Assembly: GCA_947489825.1 (NCBI GenBank)
Contig: CANLFL010000061.1
Location: 1-5,372, forward strand
Length of the DNA: 5,372 bases
Origin: Candidatus Nanopelagicaceae bacterium
Lineage (GTDB): Bacteria; Actinomycetota; Actinomycetes; Nanopelagicales; Nanopelagicaceae
Direction: 5' to 3'
The notes beneath the pieces are model-generated. The model was not told the DNA's origin. It saw only the letters and a program-made list of their open reading frames with translations, and made no database searches. Position 1 is the first letter of the stretch. Each line of letters opens with the position of its first letter. The translations under genes were made by a program, and so were the position numbers. Below, one piece after another: positions 1 to 5,372 of the stretch.

Positions 1-1
1 A

Positions 2-934
2 GAGGGCGCATCAGACCAGATCGCGATGGCAGCTGCATCGGATAAAGAGGGCAATATTTGGCTAGCTGGGCTTACTTCAGCGGTCGAAGTTGTTGAGAGT
101 CAGAGCGCAACGAGCGACCCAGTCAATGTTGATGGGGTCGTCGTTGAACAGGTTCCGGCGCTACGAAGTGAATTAAATAGTCTCACCTTGTGGAAGGTAT
201 CTTCTGCTGGTGCTCTGATTGGTACTTACTCCGAAAGTGCAACAGCGCCACTATTGATAACGGCAATTTCTTACTCCAGTAGCGGAATCTCAATTATCGG
301 AGATCGTGGCGCTGGGACAGTTCTCATTACTTCAACTCTAAGTGGAAAATTTTCAACAGCGAATGTTATTGGAACCGAAAAGAGTTCATTTGCTTCCATT
401 ATTCGCAACCCCGATGGCAGCGCACAGATCTATGGCGCAAGCAGTGAGACTATAGGTGGTAAGAAACTCGTCGGAGTTCGCGATGGAATCTTGGCAAAGG
501 TAAATAAGGTCGGTGCACTTATCACAGTTGTGCGAAGTTCAGCTAATCGGGCAACACGATCTTGGCAGAACGCAACGTCATCTTATTTTATTGTGGGCGA
601 TGTCAAAGTAAGCGGAAAGAACGAAAGTGCATTTACCAAATTCAATTCAAGTTTTGCGCCTACGTGGACGCTACGACTTCCATCCCAAGGTGCTCAATTA
701 GCGGCCGTTGCAGCGAATGGAAATCATTACGCACTCTTTAATTCGACGTCGTCGATTCCTGGTGTGACTGGGTGGAAACCAAGTACGGCAACACCGATTG
801 TTATTCGATTCGATAGCAAAGGCGTGATTACCCAAGCGCTCAAATCATCACAAGTAAAGAGTGCAACGGCGATGGCGCATATTCCCTCAGTAGGTTTGAT
901 AGTTGTGAGTCAGACTGGGATTTTTAAAGGCTAA
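2..934 (+). CDS. Beta-propeller repeat protein, 5' end outside window (partial)
   Basis: The frame is open from the left edge (codons GAG GGC GCA from base 2), so the ATG at 26 is probably internal and about 310 C-terminal residues are visible. I do not recognise a named gene. Two kinds of strand alternate along the whole length. One is a short hydrophobic strand ending in Gly or a turn: GNIWLAG, GISIIGDRG, SAQIYGAS, YFIVGDVK, HYALFNS, GLIVVSQTG. The other has the pattern hhxxxxxxGxhxxxh: LWKVSSAGALIGTY, VLITSTLSGKF, ILAKVNKVGALITVV, FTKFNSSFAPTWTL, VIRFDSKGVITQAL. This is the look of delta-60/SBBP-type beta-propeller blades. The visible part has no cysteine, membrane segment or sorting motif, and is rich in Ser, Thr and Ala like an exported protein; a signal peptide would lie off the left edge. 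The TAA stop overlaps the stop of the convergent metalloprotease gene by 4 bases. The fold is fairly likely; ligand and function are unknown. Confidence 0.8.
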   Translation, partial: EGASDQIAMAAASDKEGNIWLAGLTSAVEVVESQSATSDPVNVDGVVVEQVPALRSELNSLTLWKVSSAGALIGTYSESATAPLLITAISYSSSGISIIGDRGAGTVLITSTLSGKFSTANVIGTEKSSFASIIRNPDGSAQIYGASSETIGGKKLVGVRDGILAKVNKVGALITVVRSSANRATRSWQNATSSYFIVGDVKVSGKNESAFTKFNSSFAPTWTLRLPSQGAQLAAVAANGNHYALFNSTSSIPGVTGWKPSTATPIVIRFDSKGVITQALKSSQVKSATAMAHIPSVGLIVVSQTGIFKG

Positions 935-3303
935 GGTCTTGCAAATGCAAGGTTGCCATCAATGTGGGCAACCACAACGCTCTTGCCATCAACGGTTAAC
1001 CATTTGCCGCTCACCCCATTCGCAACAGTGCCGCGCGTAATGAGTGAGATTTTTCTGCTGGCAAAATCAATTGAACAGAGGCGATCCTCACAATTAAAGA
1101 GCGCCATGGTGCCATTTGTTCGGATCCAACGATTGGGAGTTCCAAACTTTGAGGTATCGAAACTATTCACATTTAACGTTGTCGTGATTACTGCTGTGCG
1201 CAGTTGGTTCGGCTTTGGAATCGTCACCGAAGATGCAGTGAGCCACATAGCAAATGCGCCCTTAGTAGTAACAGAGAGTGCAACGTCATAACCTGTCATT
1301 GCCAGTGGATCTGAAGATTCCTCTAGCGTTCGATACTCCCACTTAGCTGGGTCGATATCTGTGCGAGTGGATACACGAATTGCACCGGATGTCGCCTCTT
1401 TCTTCTGGTTGATCACCAAGACAGAATCATAGAGAACGTAGGTTTTCTTTCCATCGAAGCCAGCAGCTAAGTGAAATGCAACATCGCCTGTTGTTCTTCC
1501 ATCGGTCTTGCGATCGCCATCGAGCTGCTCATAAATCCACTTGCTACTTGTATTTAATTTGTAAGCACCTAACAAGACTCCTTGAGACTCATCGCGGTAG
1601 AAAACTTGAATTCCTGCTGGAGTGACAACACATGCATTTGAGACACTGACATCACTAGCAGTGCGCACGCGATTTAGATCTTCATACTTATTAATTTCAG
1701 GGCCATTACCGTCGACGATTTCAACGGCAACATTCTTGCCATCATAAACTGCATGGCGAAGGTCTTTATCAACTCCATCTGCGTAAAAAATATGTAATTT
1801 TTGTGTTGTTCCTGTTCCGCTGAGACAGAGTGAGATGGGGCTAGTGATTCCATGTGGTGTGCGGTTTGTGCCACCTGCGCCATCGATTGTTGTTTTGCGC
1901 CAGGTCAGACCATTCCAGATGGACATCTTGAGAACGCCGCTCACTCCATTGGAGTAGACAATGACTGGCTTTTTGTTCCAAGTAGCTGTTGAAATATGTG
2001 CCGGCTCAACATTGGGATCGATAATTGTTGACTTCCAAGCCGCCTGTGGCGATACCGGCTCAGTCACAATGGCAGTTGATGATCCAAGTGAGTTGTTGGC
2101 GGTAATAGAGAAGGTATAGGCAGTTCCATTTTTGAGTCCACCCATAACAACTGGGCTTGTTGTACTACTTTTCTCACCGCCAGTTTTAAGATTTTTTACA
2201 GTGTAGGCAGTGACTTGAGAGGTACGTAAATTAGTTGGAGGATCCCACTTCACAATAGCTGCGCTATCTGCAATTACAGCTTCTGCATTACGTACAGATG
2301 TAGGTAATTCTGCTGCGATACCTACAGGAGGTTTTGCGCGCATATCTGCCATCATCGCCAAGAGAAGTGGTCCAGGACCAAGAAAGACTTCACCTGCTTC
2401 AAGATTTGGAGTCATCACTCGATCGAGTGCGTTATCTACATACGTTTTCTCATCTAAGTGACTTACGGAAGATCCATCTTCATATGTGCTTGGTGTGTAG
2501 AGAATTGGTTTCACGCCACCATTGGCAGTAATGCCTTGTGCGCCGGACCAGACAAGGCTCGACCGAAGTGCTTTACCTAGCTCTAAAGATGGTGATGGTA
2601 AATCAGCTAAACGTCTTCCATCTGAAGTCTGTGCATAGGCATCAAATGGAGTCGGTTGTTCAATAGAACCGAATCCAAGATAAGAGTCGTATGAGTCATT
2701 GGATAAGAATCCAAGTCCATGTCCTATTTCATGAATAAATACCGACTTAAGATCATATTCGCGAGTGGTGGGTGCGCCATCACCTCTGCGGTTCCATGAT
2801 CCTCTTGAATTAACGCTAATAAGCATTTCAGCATTTCTTACATCTAAATCTTTTCCAGCAAGTGCGTTAGCAAGGCCTGATGGATACCAGAGACTTGAAT
2901 CAGGAGCGCCAGAAAATCCCGCGAAGTACCCGCCTGGACGGGCGCTTCCTAGCACCGCAATAGATTGTGATGACGTCCATGTTGCATCGATTGTGATCGC
3001 AACCTTTGATTGAAAGTTGGCTGCCCAAATATCTACCGCAAGTTGTAGCTCTTTCTTCGCCCAATCTGGAAAATTAATATAATTAACATCGAATGTTGAT
3101 TGCTTCTCAAGATTGGCACTCTTCGGTGTTGCCTCTGAAGCGGAATTAGCTGCAGGTCCTGCATACGTATATCCCCATTGAGTTGCCGGTGCATATCTAT
3201 AAAGAGATTGCGCTGATGCCGAAGGCGTAAGGGTTGCAAGGAGGGCTAAGAGAATCGGGACTACTGCGCGAAAGCGTGGGGTTCGGAAGGTGCCTGCTCG
3301 CAT
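931..3303 (-). CDS. Secreted zinc metalloprotease with FN3 domain and C-terminal beta-propeller
   Basis: This is a complete gene for 790 residues, predicted to be an exported Zn-dependent endopeptidase. Residues 1-31 form a signal peptide: an Arg-rich start, the hydrophobic core AVVPILLALLATL, and ASA before Gln32. Starting at ATG 3303 puts this in the normal place; the upstream ATG at 3339 adds 12 residues and leaves no room for a promoter. The catalytic domain spans about 75-325, with HEIGHGLGF at 191-199 (His191, Glu192, His195), a GSSVSHLDE segment near 277-285 and a possible Met-turn VMTPN near 296-300. That order is typical of bacterial HExxHGLGF proteases. Residues about 331-418 look like fibronectin type III (AYTFSITANNSLGSS). 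Residues about 423-790 hold repeats such as LHIFYADGVDKDLRHA and IQVFYRDESQGVLLGAY, often closing in IDG or LDG, which suggest a lectin-like propeller. There is no C-terminal anchor, so release from the cell is likely. The substrate is unknown, and a glycan-binding role for the propeller is inference. Confidence 0.9.
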   Translation of the reverse strand: MRAGTFRTPRFRAVVPILLALLATLTPSASAQSLYRYAPATQWGYTYAGPAANSASEATPKSANLEKQSTFDVNYINFPDWAKKELQLAVDIWAANFQSKVAITIDATWTSSQSIAVLGSARPGGYFAGFSGAPDSSLWYPSGLANALAGKDLDVRNAEMLISVNSRGSWNRRGDGAPTTREYDLKSVFIHEIGHGLGFLSNDSYDSYLGFGSIEQPTPFDAYAQTSDGRRLADLPSPSLELGKALRSSLVWSGAQGITANGGVKPILYTPSTYEDGSSVSHLDEKTYVDNALDRVMTPNLEAGEVFLGPGPLLLAMMADMRAKPPVGIAAELPTSVRNAEAVIADSAAIVKWDPPTNLRTSQVTAYTVKNLKTGGEKSSTTSPVVMGGLKNGTAYTFSITANNSLGSSTAIVTEPVSPQAAWKSTIIDPNVEPAHISTATWNKKPVIVYSNGVSGVLKMSIWNGLTWRKTTIDGAGGTNRTPHGITSPISLCLSGTGTTQKLHIFYADGVDKDLRHAVYDGKNVAVEIVDGNGPEINKYEDLNRVRTASDVSVSNACVVTPAGIQVFYRDESQGVLLGAYKLNTSSKWIYEQLDGDRKTDGRTTGDVAFHLAAGFDGKKTYVLYDSVLVINQKKEATSGAIRVSTRTDIDPAKWEYRTLEESSDPLAMTGYDVALSVTTKGAFAMWLTASSVTIPKPNQLRTAVITTTLNVNSFDTSKFGTPNRWIRTNGTMALFNCEDRLCSIDFASRKISLITRGTVANGVSGKWLTVDGKSVVVAHIDGNLAFARP
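938..951. repeat. Short perfect inverted repeat at the convergent gene junction
   Basis: CTTGCAAATGCAAG is a perfect palindromic pair (CTTGCA/TGCAAG) just after the plus-strand stop and inside the last codons of the metalloprotease. As RNA it could form a 5-base-pair stem with a 4-base loop. No T-run follows on the plus strand. It may help stop transcription of the left gene, but it is too weak to call a terminator. Confidence 0.25.
2719..2733 (-). other. Zinc-binding HEIGH active-site motif of the metalloprotease
   Basis: These codons read His-Glu-Ile-Gly-His (residues 191-195), followed by Gly-Leu-Gly-Phe-Leu-Ser-Asn-Asp. In HExxH peptidases the two His residues bind zinc and the Glu activates water. 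Metzincins place a third His or Asp ligand at position 11 of the motif; here that position is Ser201, with Asp203 two residues later. The third ligand is therefore not evident. His282 in the downstream SHLD segment or Asp203 are candidates. Confidence 0.85.
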
Positions 3304-3310
3304 GGCGCAT

Positions 3311-3319
3311 AACCTATCA
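3311..3319 (-). promoter_or_regulatory. Extended -10 promoter of the metalloprotease gene, probably leaderless
   Basis: On the minus strand this reads TGATAGGTT, matching TGnTAnnnT (extended -10). Seven bases separate the hexamer from the ATG at 3303, which puts the expected transcription start at or next to the A of the start codon. That implies a leaderless mRNA, a common arrangement in actinobacteria. No good -35 is seen at normal spacing: TTCACA (3336-3331 on the minus strand) leaves only 14 bases, and an extended -10 can make up for this. The site also supports the 790-residue start over the upstream one. Confidence 0.5.
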
Positions 3320-3322
3320 GGC

Positions 3323-3331
3323 TGCAAGAAT
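3323..3331 (+). promoter_or_regulatory. Candidate -10 for the small protein/glutaredoxin operon
   Basis: TGCAAGAAT has an extended -10 TG followed by AAGAAT (4 of 6 bases match TATAAT), ending 6 bases before the ATG at 3338. If used, it gives a leaderless start, which would explain the missing Shine-Dalgarno sequence. The alternative is TAACCT at 3310-3315, which would give a leader of about 15 bases. I cannot choose between them, and neither has a clear -35. Confidence 0.3.
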
Positions 3332-3337
3332 GTGAAC

Positions 3338-3673
3338 ATGGCAGCGGAATCACAGGAATCAAAGAAGTTAGATGGTCAGAACATCTATGACCGAATTCGC
3401 AGTGAAAAAGCACCGCTGACTGAATTTACGATCTCCGGCGCAGGAAAAGAAGTAACCCTGGATGAGGCTCGCGCAGATTTCGCGGCAGCGGTTGGTTCAT
3501 TGGCTCACATGCTTTTCTCAAGAACATATGGTCCATTTGTGGGAAATGTGACAAAGACAAGCGTTGAAACCGTACTAAAGAGTGCGGAGGAATCTCTTCA
3601 TCGAGCAAAAGGTGATGTCACATTACTGGCCGAAGAGTTAGCTGCCCGCATCTTTCCTGAGAAGAAGAAATGA
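3338..3673 (+). CDS. Small cytoplasmic protein of unknown function, coupled to glutaredoxin
   Basis: I do not recognise this 111-residue protein. The start at ATG 3338 (MAAESQESKK) is preferred. The upstream ATG at 3290 would add 16 residues running across the divergent promoter and into the metalloprotease gene. No Shine-Dalgarno is visible before 3338, which is compatible with a leaderless start. The N-terminus is polar and probably disordered, followed by a short beta-like stretch (PLTEFTISGAGKEVTL, 26-41). Then come amphipathic, Ala/Glu-rich helices at about 41-62, 73-89 and 93-107, and a basic tail (PEKKK). There is no cysteine, signal peptide or membrane segment. Its stop codon overlaps the glutaredoxin start (ATGA, 3670-3673), so the two are probably translated together. 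This suggests a shared redox-related or housekeeping setting but does not prove one. Confidence 0.8.
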   Translation: MAAESQESKKLDGQNIYDRIRSEKAPLTEFTISGAGKEVTLDEARADFAAAVGSLAHMLFSRTYGPFVGNVTKTSVETVLKSAEESLHRAKGDVTLLAEELAARIFPEKKK

Positions 3674-3921
3674 CAACGATAACTATCTACTCCCGCCATG
3701 GATGCCATCTCTGCGATGATGCAGAAAACGTTCTTGAATCCATGCGCGAAGAACTCAATTTTGAAATCGAAGTTATTGATATTGATGAAGATGCTGAGTT
3801 AATCAAACTTTATAGCGATCAAGTTCCTGTAATTCATATCGACGGTACACACCACGACTTCTACAAGGTCGATCCTTTAAGGTTTAGATCTTCCCTTGAA
3901 AAACATCGTCAGCATCAATAA
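3670..3921 (+). CDS. Glutaredoxin-like thiol-disulfide oxidoreductase (DUF836 type)
   Basis: This 83-residue protein has a complete small thioredoxin fold. It shows strand ITIYS, then GCHLCDDAE with the redox pair Cys12 and Cys15 at the start of helix 1, strand EIEVIDID (about 32-39), the cis-Pro loop QVPVIHIDG (Pro53) and a C-terminal helix (about 68-80). The CHLC dithiol and the length fit the glutaredoxin-like family Pfam calls Glutaredoxin-like/DUF836, common in actinobacteria. These are predicted cytosolic reductases of protein or low-molecular-weight disulfides. Actinobacteria generally use mycothiol, so glutathione is not an assumed partner; the active site also differs from the mycoredoxin type. 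The ATG lies in the ATGA overlap with the preceding gene, with a purine run (GAGAAGAAG) just upstream as a weak ribosome-binding site. The last 38 bases overlap the end of the helicase gene on the other strand. The fold is secure; the substrate is unknown. Confidence 0.9.
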   Translation: MTTITIYSRHGCHLCDDAENVLESMREELNFEIEVIDIDEDAELIKLYSDQVPVIHIDGTHHDFYKVDPLRFRSSLEKHRQHQ

Positions 3922-5372
3922 TTCGGTAGGCATAACCCTGTTCAGCTAAGAAGCGCTGACGATTGGCTGCAAAATCTTGATCGACTGTATCGCGCGAGAC
4001 AACAGAGTAGAACTTGGCGCTACGTCCATCTGATTTAGGTCGCAAGATTCGACCAAGGCGCTGCGCTTCTTCCTGGCGAGAACCAAATGCGCCAGATACT
4101 TGAATTGCAATCGTCGCATCAGGTAAGTCAATTGAAAAGTTCGCAACTTTAGAGACAACTAAACAGGTGATTTCACCTGTGCGAAATGCAGCAAAGAGTC
4201 GCTCACGCTCTTTCACTGGAGTATCTCCCTTGATGAGAGGAACACCTAAAGTCTCAGAGAGGGCATCTAATTGAGTGATGTATTGGCCGATGACAAGAAT
4301 CTGCTCATTTGCATGATAAGCAACAAGTTCTTGTACCACTTCACTCTTTGTCTGGGTGGTCGCGCAATATCTATATTTTTCTTCAGGTTCTGCGGTTGCA
4401 TATTGAAGCCGTTCAGATTCTGTAAGATTGACGCGTACCTCAATACATTCAGCAGGTGCGATATAGCCTTGTGATTCAATCTCTTTCCACGGTACATCAA
4501 AGCGCTTAGGGCCAATCAGCGAGAAAACTTCGCCCTCCATGCCATCTTCACGGACAAGAGTTGCAGTCAGGCCTAGGCGACGACGCGATTGGATATCTGC
4601 AGTAAATCTAAAGATAGGCGCAGGAAGTAAGTGAACTTCGTCGTAGATAATCAGACCCCAGTCATGAGTATCAAAGAGATCAAGGTGGGCATAAACACCA
4701 TTCTTCTTCTTTGTCATCACTTGGTAGGTCGCGATCGTGACGGGGCGAATCTCTTTCTTCGCACCTGAATATTCACCGATCTCATCTTCATTAAGTGTTG
4801 TACGGAGCAATAACTCATCTCGCCACTGGCGCGCTGCAATAGTATTTGTTACCAAGATTAGAGTTGTTGCCTTTGCATGCGCCATTGCGGCAGCACCGAC
4901 AATTGTCTTTCCGGCGCCACAGGGAAGAACTACAACACCAGAACCACCATGCCAGAATCCTTCAGCAGCTAACTCTTGGTATGGGCGAATCTTCCAGCCA
5001 TTTTGCTTGAGTGCGATTTCATGTGCCTGGCCATCGACATACCCTGCGAAATCTTCTGCCGGCCAACCAAGACGTAAGAGTGATTGTTTGATTGCACCGC
5101 GTTGACTGGCGTGCACGATGATCGTTTCGTTATCAATGCGAGCTCCAAGAAGTGGTGCAATTTTCTTTGCACGGATTACTTCTTCTAGAACTGCAGAATC
5201 TGTTGTAACAAGAATTAATCCGTGAACAGGATCTGCTTCAAGGCGAAGGCGCCCATAGCGAGACATGGTCTCTGCCACATCGACCAAGATTGAGTGGGGG
5301 ACGGCATAACGTGAATATTTGATGAGCGTATCTATAACTTGCTCGGCATCATGGCCAGCAGCTCGTGCATTC
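3884..5372 (-). CDS. XPB-type superfamily 2 DNA helicase, N-terminus outside window (partial)
   Basis: ATP-dependent 3'-5' DNA helicase/translocase of the bacterial XPB family, presumed to act in DNA repair or remodelling. About 495 C-terminal residues are visible. The frame stays open to the right edge and reads NARAAGHDAEQVIDTLIKYS and then YAVPHSILVDVAETM, as expected inside XPB N-terminal regions, so the TTG at 5287 is not the start. Mycobacterial homologues are near 550 residues, so roughly 50-60 are missing. Motifs, counted from the right edge: RPYQ about 129-132, Walker A LPCGAGKT about 149-156, Ia LVTNTIAARQW about 173-183, DEVH 244-247, LTAT 268-271, the XPB RED motif (VREDG) 273-277, IV near ILVIGQY 358-364, V VVSKVANFSIDLP about 405-417, and VI QRLGRILRP 437-445. 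All catalytic motifs are intact. The C-terminal 12 codons plus stop overlap the glutaredoxin gene. The upstream neighbour and promoter are not visible. Confidence 0.97.
   Translation of the reverse strand, partial: NARAAGHDAEQVIDTLIKYSRYAVPHSILVDVAETMSRYGRLRLEADPVHGLILVTTDSAVLEEVIRAKKIAPLLGARIDNETIIVHASQRGAIKQSLLRLGWPAEDFAGYVDGQAHEIALKQNGWKIRPYQELAAEGFWHGGSGVVVLPCGAGKTIVGAAAMAHAKATTLILVTNTIAARQWRDELLLRTTLNEDEIGEYSGAKKEIRPVTIATYQVMTKKKNGVYAHLDLFDTHDWGLIIYDEVHLLPAPIFRFTADIQSRRRLGLTATLVREDGMEGEVFSLIGPKRFDVPWKEIESQGYIAPAECIEVRVNLTESERLQYATAEPEEKYRYCATTQTKSEVVQELVAYHANEQILVIGQYITQLDALSETLGVPLIKGDTPVKERERLFAAFRTGEITCLVVSKVANFSIDLPDATIAIQVSGAFGSRQEEAQRLGRILRPKSDGRSAKFYSVVSRDTVDQDFAANRQRFLAEQGYAYRIIDADDVFQGKI
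3905..3963. repeat. 9-bp inverted repeat across the glutaredoxin/helicase junction
   Basis: ATCGTCAGC (3905-3913) is matched perfectly by GCTGACGAT (3955-3963), with 41 bases between the arms, around the glutaredoxin stop codon. On the minus strand the second arm is followed by GTTTTTC, like a terminator tail. That tail lies upstream of the helicase stop codon at 3886-3884, so a working terminator here would cut off the helicase message. Both arms are also coding for the helicase, so chance is a real possibility. Confidence 0.3.

Noticed and set aside
953..1291. 112-codon open frame on the plus strand
   Set aside because: It lies wholly antisense within the propeller domain of the metalloprotease, whose frame has clear repeats. 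It has no recognisable motif or start context.
3290..3337. N-terminal extension of the small protein from ATG 3290
   Set aside because: It would cross the divergent promoter and overlap the protease start. The residues (PARMAHNLSGCKNVN) look like non-coding sequence, while ATG 3338 starts a typical polar N-terminus.
3304..3339. Metalloprotease start at ATG 3339 (802 residues)
   Set aside because: It adds 12 residues before a normal signal peptide, would start on the same bases as the divergent ATG and would bury the extended -10.
4737..5105. 122-codon open frame on the plus strand
   Set aside because: It is antisense to the Walker A region of the XPB helicase, and its cysteine/proline-rich translation looks like a mirror of conserved helicase codons.
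931..5372. A defence, toxin-antitoxin or other multi-gene system
   Set aside because: The XPB helicase is an ordinary actinobacterial housekeeping type with standard motifs. The neighbours are a glutaredoxin, a small unknown protein and exported proteins, with no nuclease, methylase, sensor or toxin signature.

Overview
The window (about 5.4 kb) looks like part of the chromosome of a streamlined, low-GC actinobacterium. The helicase at the right end closely matches the actinobacterial/mycobacterial XPB family as I recall it. Composition is by eye in the mid-40s percent GC, which is low for the phylum. Almost every base is coding, genes overlap at both convergent junctions, and one promoter looks leaderless. 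This combination fits the freshwater acI lineage (Nanopelagicales, Planktophila-like), but that placement is inference: no rRNA or other marker is present.

Layout, left to right. (1) Bases 2-934, plus strand: the 3' part of a gene for a beta-propeller protein with delta-60/SBBP-like repeats; its start lies outside the window. (2) Bases 931-3303, minus strand: a complete 790-residue secreted zinc metalloprotease with a signal peptide, an HExxHGLGF catalytic domain, one fibronectin type III domain and a C-terminal repeat region that reads as a seven-bladed beta-propeller. Its stop codon overlaps that of gene 1 by 4 bases. (3) A divergent promoter region of only 34 bases (3304-3337). (4) Bases 3338-3673, plus strand: a small cytoplasmic protein of unknown function. 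It is coupled by an ATGA overlap to (5) bases 3670-3921, plus strand, a thioredoxin-fold glutaredoxin-like protein with a CHLC active site. (6) Bases 3884-5372, minus strand: an XPB-type DNA helicase, complete at the C-terminus and cut by the right edge. It overlaps the glutaredoxin gene tail-to-tail by 38 bases.

Functionally there are three units: an exported pair facing each other (propeller protein and metalloprotease with propeller), a two-gene thiol-redox operon, and a DNA-repair/remodelling helicase. Nothing in the sequence ties these into one pathway. I see no mobile element, CRISPR array, RNA gene or recognisable defence system, and no stretch over 300 bases lacks a gene. The points most worth a second look are the protease-FN3-propeller architecture with its non-canonical zinc site, the compact divergent promoter with a symmetric -10 core, and the two overlapping convergent gene ends.
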